NCBI GenBank assembly: GCA_016124945.1
Contig: WGMT01000044.1
Span: 147,365 to 211,364, forward strand
Source: a bacterium
GTDB taxonomy: Bacteria > Chloroflexota > Anaerolineae > Caldilineales > Caldilineaceae
DNA length: 64,000 bases
Direction of reading: 5' to 3'
Shown here: positions 1-8,641 of the stretch, piece by piece
Layout of the letters: the number at the start of each line of letters is the position of its first letter
Position numbering within the stretch: the first letter of the stretch is position 1
The notes under the pieces: model-generated
Database searches by the model: none
What the model saw: only the letters and a program-made list of their open reading frames with translations
What the model was told of the DNA's origin: nothing
Made by a program: the position numbers and the translations under genes

Positions 1-206
1 GGTGGCGTAGCCGAAGAGTACAATCTCCACAGCATGGAGGGTATAAGCGCTAACGTATAAGTGAATTCCCGTATTAACCTCTGATCGTTTTGAGTGATAT
101 TGTTAAGATGGATATAGCCTTATTTCTATCCATCCTCGATAACAGTTTTTAGGATAAGATTCCTCTCTGTACGAATCACCCACTCTAGCGTTCATTGGAG
201 AAAGCG

Positions 207-512
207 ATGCTCAAAAAACGATATGTCAAGAGCCGAGGCATCTGCAAGGTGACCTTTACGTTGCCTCCCAACATTGCCGCCGAATCAGCAAGTGTGCTAG
301 GCGACTTCAATCACTGGGATCCTGCTGCAAACCCAATGCAAAAACTGAAAACGACCGGCGAATGGCGCGCAGTCGTTGAGCTACAGCCGGAACAGCGCTA
401 TCAATTTCGCTACTATGTTAACGGTGCTGAGTGGTACAACGATGACGCCGCCGATGGTTCCCAGATAAATGAACACGGCAGCGAAAACAGTGTTGTTCTA
501 ACGAGTATGTAA
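207..512 (+). CDS. CBM48/glycogen-binding-like small protein
   Basis: A 101-residue protein resembling the isoamylase N-terminal / AMPK glycogen-binding (CBM48, E-set beta-sandwich) domain. The core reads VLGDFNHWDP, followed by WRAVVELQPEQRYQFRYYV, the usual order of the fold with its aromatic carbohydrate-contact positions. It is a stand-alone domain with no catalytic region. A TTG lies in frame at 195, but GGAGAAAG sits about six bases before the ATG at 207, so 207 is preferred. Such single-domain proteins are thought to bind alpha-glucans or act as partner modules. The substrate here is not known. A strong terminator follows 24 bases after the stop, so it is probably monocistronic. Confidence 0.75.
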   Translation: MLKKRYVKSRGICKVTFTLPPNIAAESASVLGDFNHWDPAANPMQKLKTTGEWRAVVELQPEQRYQFRYYVNGAEWYNDDAADGSQINEHGSENSVVLTSM

Positions 513-535
513 ATCGAGGTTGTTTTGAAGTGAAT

Positions 536-578
536 AAAAAGGGCTGCCGGGTTTTGTAAAACCCGGCAGCCCTTTTTT
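536..578. terminator. bidirectional intrinsic terminator
   Basis: A perfect 15-bp GC-rich stem (541-555 with 558-572) with a two-base GT loop, preceded by A5 and followed by T6. It sits between the plus-strand CBM48-like gene and the 3' end of the minus-strand SDR gene, so it can stop transcription from both sides. Confidence 0.9.
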
Positions 579-587
579 ACAACATGG

Positions 588-633
588 GCATTATAACCTA
601 CGCATTATAACCTGCGCATTATAACCTGCGCAT
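588..633. repeat. 14-bp tandem repeat covering the SDR stop codon
   Basis: Three consecutive copies of GCATTATAACCT(A/G)C at 588-601, 602-615 and 616-629, with the start of a fourth. The minus-strand SDR stop codon (619-621) lies within the last copy, and its final residues are encoded by the repeat unit. Confidence 0.85.
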
Positions 634-1389
634 ATGAAAGCCCCCATCCACATTGATGATCTCACCTGTGGAAAAAGGGAAAGCTCCTTCGGCCAGGGCA
701 ACGACAGCGCCGGCCACATCTTCTGGGTGTCCCCAACGCCGGATGGGTGTTAGGCCTTCGGCAATGAGTTTGTTGTACTTTTCGGTGACACCGCTGGTCA
801 TATCGGTTTCGATGATGCCTGGGCGTACTTCGTAGACGTTGATGCCATGTGGCGCAAGTCGATCTGCAAAGAGCGCCGTCATCATGCCCATGCCCGCCTT
901 GGAGATGCAGTATTCGCCACGGTTGGGGCTGCTGGTGTAGGCGCTAATCGAACCAATGTTGATGATGGCTGGGCGCACACTGCTACTTGTTGCGCTGCTC
1001 TCAAGCATTGCATTTGCCACACGCTGTGTCAGGAAAAACGGCCCTTTCAAGTTGACGTCCATCACCTCGTTGTAACTCTCTTCGGTGGTTTGCAAAAGGT
1101 CCATACGCACACGTGGGGCCATACCTGCATTGTTCACCAGTAGATCGATGTGCCCAAACCGGCTTAGCGTCTCCTGTACAAGTCGTTCGCGATCTGCAGC
1201 CGTCCCAATGTCTGCCTGGACAATGAGTGTGTCGCCGCCTACGGCTGCTGCCATTTCGGCTGTCTCTTGAGCGGCGGCGGCATTGCCGCGGTAGTTGACG
1301 GCCACCGACCAACCTTGCGCCGCCAGGCCAAGGACAATGCCACGCCCAATCCCACGGCTGCCGCCGGTGACAATGGCAACTTTACTCAT
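619..1389 (-). CDS. SDR family NAD(P)-dependent dehydrogenase
   Basis: A 256-residue classical short-chain dehydrogenase. TGGSRGIG at residues 8-15 is the nucleotide-binding glycine motif, NNAG lies at 86-89, and the catalytic Ser147, Tyr160 and Lys164 (YCISK) are present. The C-terminal DGG motif is typical of 3-oxoacyl-ACP reductase-like SDRs. Its start overlaps the stop of the upstream GH88 gene by eight bases, so the two are co-transcribed. With an unsaturated-uronyl hydrolase as partner, a KduD/DhuD-like role (reducing keto-deoxy-uronates released by GH88) is a reasonable inference. FabG-type or other sugar oxidoreductase activity cannot be excluded from sequence alone. Confidence 0.85.
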   Translation of the reverse strand: MSKVAIVTGGSRGIGRGIVLGLAAQGWSVAVNYRGNAAAAQETAEMAAAVGGDTLIVQADIGTAADRERLVQETLSRFGHIDLLVNNAGMAPRVRMDLLQTTEESYNEVMDVNLKGPFFLTQRVANAMLESSATSSSVRPAIINIGSISAYTSSPNRGEYCISKAGMGMMTALFADRLAPHGINVYEVRPGIIETDMTSGVTEKYNKLIAEGLTPIRRWGHPEDVAGAVVALAEGAFPFSTGEIINVDGGFHMRRL

Positions 1390-2488
1390 ACCCCAGCACC
1401 TTGCTCACCGCTTCGAGGAAGAAGTAATCTCCCCACATTACACTTTCATTCACGCCTAATCCCTTACGTTCATGATACATCCCCTGCTTGAGGATGCCTT
1501 CCCAGCCTGGCGTGTCAATGGCCAGGAAGGTGGGTGTAGTCAACGTGTCCATGATCTGTAACGCATACTCTTCATAGTAGCGGGCCAACGTTGGATCCCC
1601 CACCAGGCGCGATAGGTTGAAGAGCCCACTGGCAGTAATGGCGGCGGCGGAACTCTCGTGGGGATTCTTGGGGTTGACCTCTTCCCAGTCGTTCTGTGGC
1701 ACGCCGTGTGAGGGCGTACGCTCGATGTAAAACGCTGCGTTGTTCTGTGCTGTCTGCAAGAATCGTGCATCGCCGGTGAAGCCATAGGCAGTGCCGAACC
1801 CATAAAGTGACCAGGCCAATCCTCGCGCCCAGGACGAATCATCGCGCCAGCCCTGGTGTGTGCTCTGACGGATGAACTCGCCTGTCTCTAAATTGAACAG
1901 ACCTTCGTGCGAGGTGCTGCCATCGCCGCGTACCAGGTAGCGGCGCGAGGTGAGGCAGTGCTGGTTGGCAATTCGGTAAAGATCTTCGTCGTCGGTTTCG
2001 TCGGCGGCGTAGAAGATGATACCGACGTTCATCATGATGTCGATAAAGATGCTCTCGTCTGCAACGAAAGAGCGCAGATACTGCCCATTTTCTTTGAAGC
2101 GCTTCGCCAACGTCTGTCCTGCTTCTACCACCACATCGTTGAGTGCATCGTCGCCGGTGAATTCATACCAGCGCCGCCACGTCGACCAGAAGAGGAACCC
2201 TAGATCATGGACGTTCAGGTCCGTCTTGCGGTGCTCGACGAGCCGCGAATAGTGTTCGGCCTTTTCACGCCAGTAGTCCTCGCCGGTGTGTTGATAGAGG
2301 AGCCAGAGCTGCCCACCCAAAAAACCCTCGCACCAATTTGTCCATGCTTCGCCGCCATGTTTCCATTTCCCATTCTGTGTGTACATAGGGAAGTAGTCTG
2401 GGTGGTTTTCGATAAGATTGCGTAACTGCACTGCAGCAAAATCCATTGTCCGCAGACATTTATCGCGCAACGCGGCACGGTCTATCAT
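1382..2488 (-). CDS. GH88 unsaturated glucuronyl hydrolase
   Basis: A 368-residue protein of the GH88 alpha6/alpha6-barrel family, which hydrates the 4,5-double bond of unsaturated uronic acids left by polysaccharide lyases and so releases the terminal sugar. HDLGF holds Asp95 and FIDIMMN holds Asp150. These match in position the two essential aspartates (Asp88 and Asp149) known from the Bacillus UGL enzyme. SWARGLAWSLYGF and the C-terminal MWGDYFFLEA are also family hallmarks. There is no signal peptide, so it acts in the cytoplasm on imported oligosaccharides. AAGGAG lies seven bases before the ATG, and a good promoter lies just upstream. It forms an operon with the downstream SDR. Confidence 0.9.
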   Translation of the reverse strand: MIDRAALRDKCLRTMDFAAVQLRNLIENHPDYFPMYTQNGKWKHGGEAWTNWCEGFLGGQLWLLYQHTGEDYWREKAEHYSRLVEHRKTDLNVHDLGFLFWSTWRRWYEFTGDDALNDVVVEAGQTLAKRFKENGQYLRSFVADESIFIDIMMNVGIIFYAADETDDEDLYRIANQHCLTSRRYLVRGDGSTSHEGLFNLETGEFIRQSTHQGWRDDSSWARGLAWSLYGFGTAYGFTGDARFLQTAQNNAAFYIERTPSHGVPQNDWEEVNPKNPHESSAAAITASGLFNLSRLVGDPTLARYYEEYALQIMDTLTTPTFLAIDTPGWEGILKQGMYHERKGLGVNESVMWGDYFFLEAVSKVLGYE

Positions 2489-2876
2489 GTCGCTCTCCTT
2501 AACGGAAGGTCTATTGGCTAAAGTGGATGGTAAAAGAACGAGCGTAGTATAACGCGCTGCGCGATCTTTGCCAAGAGGTAAGCGCGCCAGGGACGCATTT
2601 CCCGCTTGGGCAAACAGTGCCCGCCTCGGGCTAGTGGGTTTTGCGTTATCCCTTGGACGCCCGGCCCGTGCCTGGCACTCTGTTCAAGCTCCTTTCAACC
2701 AAAATGCTCCCTGCCCCTGTGACATTCCTCTGTATAGTTGGTTTTGCCTATGTACTGCGCTCTCGTACAGGCCGAAAATCCTAATCAAGCGATCTAACGT
2801 ACCGTTTCATTCCTGTATCTTCGACGCTCTCTTGTAATTTGAATTCCCCAAGGAATATGTCATCTGGAGGTCTCTC
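2489..2876. other. divergent intergenic region
   Basis: The 388 bases between the minus-strand GH88 gene and the plus-strand chemoreceptor hold the GH88 promoter (2546-2574) and, at the right end, the TGGAGG ribosome site (2865-2870) of the chemoreceptor. A TATAGT at 2733-2738 might be a plus-strand -10 but has no convincing -35. I see no gene here. Confidence 0.6.
2546..2574 (-). promoter_or_regulatory. sigma70-type promoter of the GH88-SDR operon
   Basis: On the minus strand TTGGCA (2574-2569) and TATACT (2551-2546) are separated by exactly 17 bases. The -10 ends about 58 bases upstream of the GH88 start codon. Confidence 0.65.
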
Positions 2877-5624
2877 TTGTCTATTCTGCCTTTGAATCAA
2901 GATCTAGCCCACGCCTCTGTTCCATTGCGTCACTCGCTAAATGCAAAGCTCATGTTTGCCTTCTTAGCTGTGGCACTTCTGCCCCTCATCGGCGCCAGCA
3001 TCTTCTCTTATGTGCGTAGTGAAGCAATGTTGCACACCGAGAGTGTTGATTTGCTTTCATCAAATGTCTCAATTGTTGAAATATCCATAGAGCGGTGGTT
3101 AAACGAGCGCTACCTGGATGTTGAACTGTTGGCACAGACGGATGCCATTCGATCGGGGGATCTTGATTCAATTACAGCAGAATTGAACAGGATTTTTAAC
3201 TCGAACAGTGGATACGAATCACTCTTCTTCACTGGAACCGATGGGACGACACTCTTTGCCACCGATGGTGGCACTTACGATTTTTCTGACCACTCCTATT
3301 TCACAGACGCGATGCTAGGTGACGTGGCCGTTTCCGACCCTCGCTTTTCGGTGGTTGGCGGCGGCGTTGTTTTTGTGGTGGCCGCACCTGTGTACATCGA
3401 CGAACAGATCATTGGCGTGGTTGTAGCCAAAACTGAGTTGCCGCATGATCTGTTGCTTTCGATTCGTCAAGGTGAGAGCGGAGAGACATATCTCATCAAT
3501 CGAGATGGGTTCTTTGTTACACCTTCGCGCTTTACTGAGGATCTGATTGCCGATGGGTATATTACCAAACAGGCTGAACTCGAATTGCAGGTTGATTCAG
3601 TGGCCAGCCGTGCCGTACTCGCCGGCGAACGTGGTCATAGCGAATATCCAGATTATCGTGGTGTCATGGTCTTGGGCGCCTACGCGCCGATTGACTTTGC
3701 CGGCCGCCAGTGGGGCCTGATCTCAGAAGTAGATAGCGCCGAAGCTTTTGCTCAAGCAACACTACTCCGCAACCAGTTCGTTCTTGTGGTATTGATCGGC
3801 GCCTTGATCGTGATTGTGGTTGCAATTTTGCTGGCGCGGAATATCTCTCAGCCGCTTAAACTCATCAGCAGGGTTGCCGCCCGTCTGGCGCTAGGGGACA
3901 CCCAGCAACAGATCGTTTACCGCAGCAAAGACGAAGTAGGGCTGTTGGCGGAGCAGTTCCGGCGCATGATTGGCTACCAACAGGAGATGGCAAATGCTGC
4001 CACCCATTTGGCCAAGGGAGATCTGAATGTGCAGGTGTCGCCCCAATCCGAAGAGGACGCGTTGGGCAATGCCTTCACACAGATGGTGCAGTACCAGAAA
4101 GAGATGGCAGGCGCGGCCGAGAAACTCGCCGTGGGCAACCTGGATGTTCAGGTGACAGCCCAATCTGAAAAGGACGTGCTGGGCAATGCCTTTGCACAGA
4201 TGATTGGCTACCAACAGGACATCTCCGGCGCTGTGGCCCAGGTGGCACAAGGAAACCTTACCGTCAATGTCACGCCGCACTCTGCACAAGACGTGCTCAG
4301 CAATGCCGTGCAAAAAATGATCGTGCAACTGCGTACCACAGTGGGCGGCGTGCAATCCAGCGCACAGCGCCTGATTGCATCGAGTAATCAGCTCCGCCAA
4401 GTCTCCGAGCAGGCCGGCGACGCCACTTTGCAGATTACGCAGACCATTGAAATGATGTCGGGTACAACACAACAAGTGGCCGAGACCATTGGTCAAGTCG
4501 CGCTGGGTGCAGCACAGCAAGCCCAAGTGCTAGAACGAACTCGGGCCATCGTTGATGAGCAGGAGATGGTCATTATCCGCATCGCCGACGGCACTGTGCG
4601 TCAGACGCAATCTGTCGATGCTGCCGATCAGATCTTTCACGGACAACTGGCATCGGCGATTCAACAAGTGGAAGTGGCTACCAATGCCAGCGGAGAGGCT
4701 GTGTCAATGGCTGTGGGCGCAGCACAGTCTGGTTCAACTGCTGTGGGCAAAACGATTGCAGGCATCAATACTGTTGCCAAAACCGCAGAGCGTGTGACCC
4801 ATCGTATTACCGAAATGGGCAAGCGTTCGCAGCAGATCGGCGCCATTGTTCAGGTGATCAATGAGATTGCAGAACGTACAAATCTCCTCTCGCTTAACGC
4901 TGCAATTGAGGCTGCGCGCGCCGGCGAGCACGGCAAGGGCTTCGCTGTGGTGGCCGATGAAGTACGCAAACTAGCCGAACGTTCCGCCAAATCTGCCGAG
5001 GAAATTACTGAGCTTGTCGGTACGGTTCAGGATGCGGCGCGACAGGCTGTGACCGCGATGGACGAAAACGACCGTCAAGTGCAGCAAGGCCTGGAAACGG
5101 CAAACGATGCGGAACAGGCCCTTGCGGGCATTCACAATGCCATGGCCCAGGTTGGTGGTCAGATGCAAGAGCTTCGGAAGACAGTTGCCGATCTGGGCGA
5201 TAGTAGCCGTAGAGTGCAGGTGGCGATGCAGCAAGTGGCATCGGTAATTGAAGAAAACATGGAAGCCGCCAACGTGCTCACGGCCAGCCATACGCCGATT
5301 CAGCATGCCATGGAAGAGATCGCCAGCGTTGCTGAAGAGAACAGCGCAGCCGCCGAGGAAGTGGCTGCATCTGCCGAAGAGAGCAGCTCCTCGGTAGAAG
5401 AGATCAACGCAATGACGAAATCCGTCAATGCCCAGGTCGAAGAAGTGACTGCTTCGGCACAATCGCTCTCGACTGTAGCCGCTGAACTGCAATCTATCGT
5501 GGCTGCATTCCAGCTCTCACAACAGAATGCACTGTCTATGCCGCCTCAGCACAATGACACGTCTTCGCGCTATGCACCAAAAGCAATGGAGGCTGTGATG
5601 CCTGGACACAACGGTCGACATTGA
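2877..5624 (+). CDS. methyl-accepting chemotaxis protein, dCache with tandem HAMP modules
   Basis: A 915-residue membrane chemoreceptor. TM1 is near residues 25-45, followed by an extracytoplasmic double-Cache sensor domain (about 50-295, including the GETYLINRDG segment), then TM2 near 300-320. After TM2 come a HAMP domain and at least three further HAMP-like repeats of about 46 residues, each containing a D(V/A)LGNAF-type motif. The signalling domain follows, with the conserved hairpin tip ERTNLLSLNAAIEAARAGEHGKGFAVVADEVRKLAER partly visible at about 660-700. There is no C-terminal CheR/CheB pentapeptide. The TTG start is supported by TGGAGG six bases upstream. It heads a sensory cluster, but no CheA or CheW gene is in the window. 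Confidence 0.93.
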   Translation: MSILPLNQDLAHASVPLRHSLNAKLMFAFLAVALLPLIGASIFSYVRSEAMLHTESVDLLSSNVSIVEISIERWLNERYLDVELLAQTDAIRSGDLDSITAELNRIFNSNSGYESLFFTGTDGTTLFATDGGTYDFSDHSYFTDAMLGDVAVSDPRFSVVGGGVVFVVAAPVYIDEQIIGVVVAKTELPHDLLLSIRQGESGETYLINRDGFFVTPSRFTEDLIADGYITKQAELELQVDSVASRAVLAGERGHSEYPDYRGVMVLGAYAPIDFAGRQWGLISEVDSAEAFAQATLLRNQFVLVVLIGALIVIVVAILLARNISQPLKLISRVAARLALGDTQQQIVYRSKDEVGLLAEQFRRMIGYQQEMANAATHLAKGDLNVQVSPQSEEDALGNAFTQMVQYQKEMAGAAEKLAVGNLDVQVTAQSEKDVLGNAFAQMIGYQQDISGAVAQVAQGNLTVNVTPHSAQDVLSNAVQKMIVQLRTTVGGVQSSAQRLIASSNQLRQVSEQAGDATLQITQTIEMMSGTTQQVAETIGQVALGAAQQAQVLERTRAIVDEQEMVIIRIADGTVRQTQSVDAADQIFHGQLASAIQQVEVATNASGEAVSMAVGAAQSGSTAVGKTIAGINTVAKTAERVTHRITEMGKRSQQIGAIVQVINEIAERTNLLSLNAAIEAARAGEHGKGFAVVADEVRKLAERSAKSAEEITELVGTVQDAARQAVTAMDENDRQVQQGLETANDAEQALAGIHNAMAQVGGQMQELRKTVADLGDSSRRVQVAMQQVASVIEENMEAANVLTASHTPIQHAMEEIASVAEENSAAAEEVAASAEESSSSVEEINAMTKSVNAQVEEVTASAQSLSTVAAELQSIVAAFQLSQQNALSMPPQHNDTSSRYAPKAMEAVMPGHNGRH

Positions 5625-5716
5625 TGCCCCATTAACCAATTTGGTTTCTATGGGCCGGCGTGTCGATTCGAGTGTTTTTGCTTATGTAGCGATAGATTCA
5701 AATAGCCGATTATTAT

Positions 5717-5769
5717 AAGGAGTCACTTACATGGTGTGTTGCATATGTATGTGGCTCCTTACCTTTTTT
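5717..5769 (+). terminator. intrinsic terminator after chemoreceptor
   Basis: A 16-bp stem with one mismatch and one G-T pair (5717-5732 with 5745-5760), a 12-base loop, and T6 at 5764-5769. It lies between the first chemoreceptor and the CheY-like gene, so the downstream genes may depend on readthrough or a separate promoter. Confidence 0.75.
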
Positions 5770-5793
5770 GTCTATGTAGTATGGAGATGATGA

Positions 5794-6156
5794 ATGCATA
5801 AATTACTAGTGGTAGAAGATGAAAAAGATGTACGGGAGTTTTTATACGATGAACTAACCGACGCCGGTTTCCGGGTAACGGCAGTCAAAGATGGTGTAAA
5901 CGCCATTGTAACTGCTGCCGAACAATCGTTTGACCTGGTTCTACTCGATATGCTCATGCCCGGCCTCGATGGTATTCAGACTATCAAGGTGTTGCAGAAA
6001 GTTGCACCCTCGATGCCCATCATCGGCCTAACAGGATATGTGGGCAGAGGTTACATGGCACAAGCTTCGGCCTATGGTGTCACTTGCCTATCCAAACCGT
6101 TGGATATGGACAGCCTGCTCCGCGAAGTAAACGAGGCGCTGCGCTCGGCCCGCTGA
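5794..6156 (+). CDS. single-domain CheY-like response regulator
   Basis: A 120-residue stand-alone receiver domain. The acidic pair is in VVEDEKD (residues 6-12), the phospho-acceptor is Asp52 in LLDMLMPG, the conserved Thr is in GLTGY, and Lys is in LSKPLD. There is no output domain, so it should act by phosphotransfer or protein binding. It lies 57 bases before the hybrid histidine kinase and between two chemoreceptors. It is similar to the second single-domain receiver at 8226, which suggests an old duplication within the cluster. Confidence 0.92.
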   Translation: MHKLLVVEDEKDVREFLYDELTDAGFRVTAVKDGVNAIVTAAEQSFDLVLLDMLMPGLDGIQTIKVLQKVAPSMPIIGLTGYVGRGYMAQASAYGVTCLSKPLDMDSLLREVNEALRSAR

Positions 6157-6212
6157 CTTGGCGCCGATATCTGTTTTGCACCGGTTTGATTTTGACTACG
6201 AGGTTTCAACGC

Positions 6213-8192
6213 ATGAACGAAATGCAACAAATGACAAATCAGAGCCGGGTTCTCATCGTCGACGATGAACCCATCATGCGTAATATGATTCGGCTTGTCC
6301 TGGAGCGCGAACACTACACCATCGCCGAGGCCAAAAACGGCGCCGAGGCGCTTGAGATGGTTGCGTCGTTTAGGCCGGATGTCGTGCTCATGGATCTAAG
6401 CATGCCCGTGATGGATGGCTTTGAAGCCTGTGTCCACTTACAAAAGGGCGATGCAGATCACAAGCCATTGGTGCTGATGGTCACTGCATACGACGACAAG
6501 GAATCCGTATCCAAAGCCTACGCGGCAGGCGCCATCGACTACATCACCAAGCCCATCAACTGGGCTGTACTAACCCATCGCCTGCGTTGGTTGGTCAAAG
6601 CTCGCCACGATGAGCAAGCGCTACGTGTCAGTGAAGATCAATTTCGTAGTGTTATCGAGCAGGCCGACGACGGTCTACTCCTTGTTAACAAAGATGGGAT
6701 CATTGTTGTACGTAACGAACAGACTGAGGCCATCACCGGCATTGGCAACAATGAGGTGATTGGTCAACCAATCTGGGAAACGTGGCTAAACATCAGCCCG
6801 CCATTGATGCGTACGCCTCAACAACGGGATGCCTATCGCGCTGAAGTGGAAGAAATCCTGATAAACGAAGCTGTGCCGCCTTCGGTCAGGTTGCGTGAGA
6901 GTCAAATCCAACGTCCAGATGGCGAAATCCGCATTGCTCAGATCATTCTCTTTCCGGTGCGAACGCAAAATACCTTCCTGCTTGGCGTTGTCGTGCGCGA
7001 CATCACCGAACAGCGCAGGGTTGCTGCGCAGATCCATCTTCAGGCGTCGGCGCTGACCGCTTCAGCCAATGCCATTGTCATCACCGATACCAACGGCGTC
7101 ATCTCCTGGGCAAACCCTGCTTTTACCGATCTCACCGGCTATTCATTGGCTGAAGCTGTGGGCGAACGCTTAAGTATTCTGAATTCATCGCAGCACGACC
7201 TAGCATTCTTTCAATCTTTGTGGAAGACGATTCAGTCGGGCCAGGTGTGGCGTGGGGAGATCACCAATCGGCGCAAGGACGGAACCCTCTTCATCGACGA
7301 CACCACCATTACACCGGTGTTCGACGACCATCAGCGTATTGTCAACTACGTACAGATTAAACAGGATGTGACTGAACGCAAGCACCTGGAAGAACAACTG
7401 GTGGCTTCTCAAAAGATGGCGAGCCTCGGCACATTGAGCGCCGGTATCGCCCATGAACTTAACTCACCGCTACAGGTGATCACCGGTGTTAGCCAAAGTC
7501 TGCTCCGCCGCCTGGAACAAGATGCGCTCGATCCCGCTTTCCTCAAGCGCAAGCTGGAAAATATCCAACACAACGGTTGGCGCTGTGCTGAGATTGTTGG
7601 CTCCTTGCGTAACTTTGCCCACGCTCGCCCTCTGGAAGCATCTCCCCAGGATCTGAACCAGTTGGTGCAAGATGCACTGCTACTAATTGAACACCAACTC
7701 GCTTCATGGTCGAACATTTCTGTGGCGACGGACTTGGCGGCTGAAATCCCACCCTTCCCATGTGATCGAAATCAAGTTACCCAAATTCTGATCAACCTGC
7801 TCACCAATGCCCGCGATGCGATGCCAAATGGTGGCAAGATAACTTTAAAAACCCGCTTTAATCAGAAGGAAAGACAGGTCTGCTTGCAGGTAATGGATGA
7901 AGGCGTAGGCATGCCTGAGTCTGTCCAATCACGCATCTTTGATCCCTTCTTTACGACCAAAGAAATGGGTAAGGGCACCGGGCTGGGCCTCTCCATTGTC
8001 GCCGGGATCGTGCGTGGATACGGTGGCGAGATACAGGTGCGCAGTACCGTCAACGTCGGTACAACCTTCAGTATCCGCTTCCCAGCTAGTGACGACGCCG
8101 ATGCCGTCCACGTTCATTGGCCCGAAGACGGCGTTGGACGTTTTGATGATTCAGCAGTGCCGGTAAAGATTCATATGCTTGCTAAACATTGA
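6213..8192 (+). CDS. REC-PAS-PAS sensor histidine kinase
   Basis: A 659-residue cytoplasmic kinase. An N-terminal receiver (about 12-130, acceptor Asp61 in LMDLSMP) is followed by two PAS domains (about 145-270 and 280-400, each ending in a D(I/V)TE(Q/R) PAC motif). Next come a dimerisation/phospho-acceptor domain with His414 in GIAHELNSPLQ and a HATPase domain with the N, G1 and G2 boxes (NLLTNARDA, DEGVGM, GKGTGLGLS). It has no membrane segment. An upstream in-frame ATG at 6084 would overlap the preceding receiver gene, so the ATG at 6213 with GAGG nine bases before it is preferred. The N-terminal REC suggests that a neighbouring relay controls the kinase. Confidence 0.9.
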   Translation: MNEMQQMTNQSRVLIVDDEPIMRNMIRLVLEREHYTIAEAKNGAEALEMVASFRPDVVLMDLSMPVMDGFEACVHLQKGDADHKPLVLMVTAYDDKESVSKAYAAGAIDYITKPINWAVLTHRLRWLVKARHDEQALRVSEDQFRSVIEQADDGLLLVNKDGIIVVRNEQTEAITGIGNNEVIGQPIWETWLNISPPLMRTPQQRDAYRAEVEEILINEAVPPSVRLRESQIQRPDGEIRIAQIILFPVRTQNTFLLGVVVRDITEQRRVAAQIHLQASALTASANAIVITDTNGVISWANPAFTDLTGYSLAEAVGERLSILNSSQHDLAFFQSLWKTIQSGQVWRGEITNRRKDGTLFIDDTTITPVFDDHQRIVNYVQIKQDVTERKHLEEQLVASQKMASLGTLSAGIAHELNSPLQVITGVSQSLLRRLEQDALDPAFLKRKLENIQHNGWRCAEIVGSLRNFAHARPLEASPQDLNQLVQDALLLIEHQLASWSNISVATDLAAEIPPFPCDRNQVTQILINLLTNARDAMPNGGKITLKTRFNQKERQVCLQVMDEGVGMPESVQSRIFDPFFTTKEMGKGTGLGLSIVAGIVRGYGGEIQVRSTVNVGTTFSIRFPASDDADAVHVHWPEDGVGRFDDSAVPVKIHMLAKH

Positions 8193-8225
8193 TGGCTGAA
8201 CTTAGAAAGAGAATGGAGGCAGCTT

Positions 8226-8594
8226 GTGCCACGCATTTTGGTCGTAGACGATGAACGCGATGTCGTTGAGAACTTGATCGATGAGCTAACCTTTGCCGGT
8301 TGGCAAGCCGAGGGCGCTTACGATGGCGTCGAAGCGGTACTGCGGGTCTTGGAAGGCGGCTGGGATGCTGTCCTCATGGACTTGCGCATGCCCAAGCTTG
8401 ACGGCGTCAATGCGTTGCGCATCATGCGTCGAGCCGCCCCCAATCTGCCTGTCATCACTTTTACCGGTCAGGCAGGTCAGGGGGATATGCACGAGTCGGC
8501 CCGTCTTGGCGCCGTCACCTGCCTGTTGAAGCCCGTGAATATTGACAAGTTGCTTGAGTTACTCCAGAGGCTGGCACCGATGCCGGTTCGCTAA
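8226..8594 (+). CDS. single-domain CheY-like response regulator
   Basis: A 122-residue receiver-only protein. VVDDERD at residues 6-12, phospho-acceptor Asp52 in LMDLRMP, Thr in TFTGQ and Lys in LLKPVN are all in place. The GTG start has GGAGG six bases upstream. It lies 33 bases after the histidine kinase and 47 bases before the hemerythrin chemoreceptor, probably in one transcript. It is a likely phosphorylation target of the kinase next to it. Confidence 0.92.
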   Translation: MPRILVVDDERDVVENLIDELTFAGWQAEGAYDGVEAVLRVLEGGWDAVLMDLRMPKLDGVNALRIMRRAAPNLPVITFTGQAGQGDMHESARLGAVTCLLKPVNIDKLLELLQRLAPMPVR

Positions 8595-8641
8595 AATCAT
8601 CTACACTGGTTTCATTTCACATGTCTGTTTGGGAGGCTTGT

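Noticed and set aside
2568..2837. 89-codon frame in the gap before the first chemoreceptor
   Set aside because: No ribosome site, no domain, and it overlaps the -35 of the minus-strand promoter.
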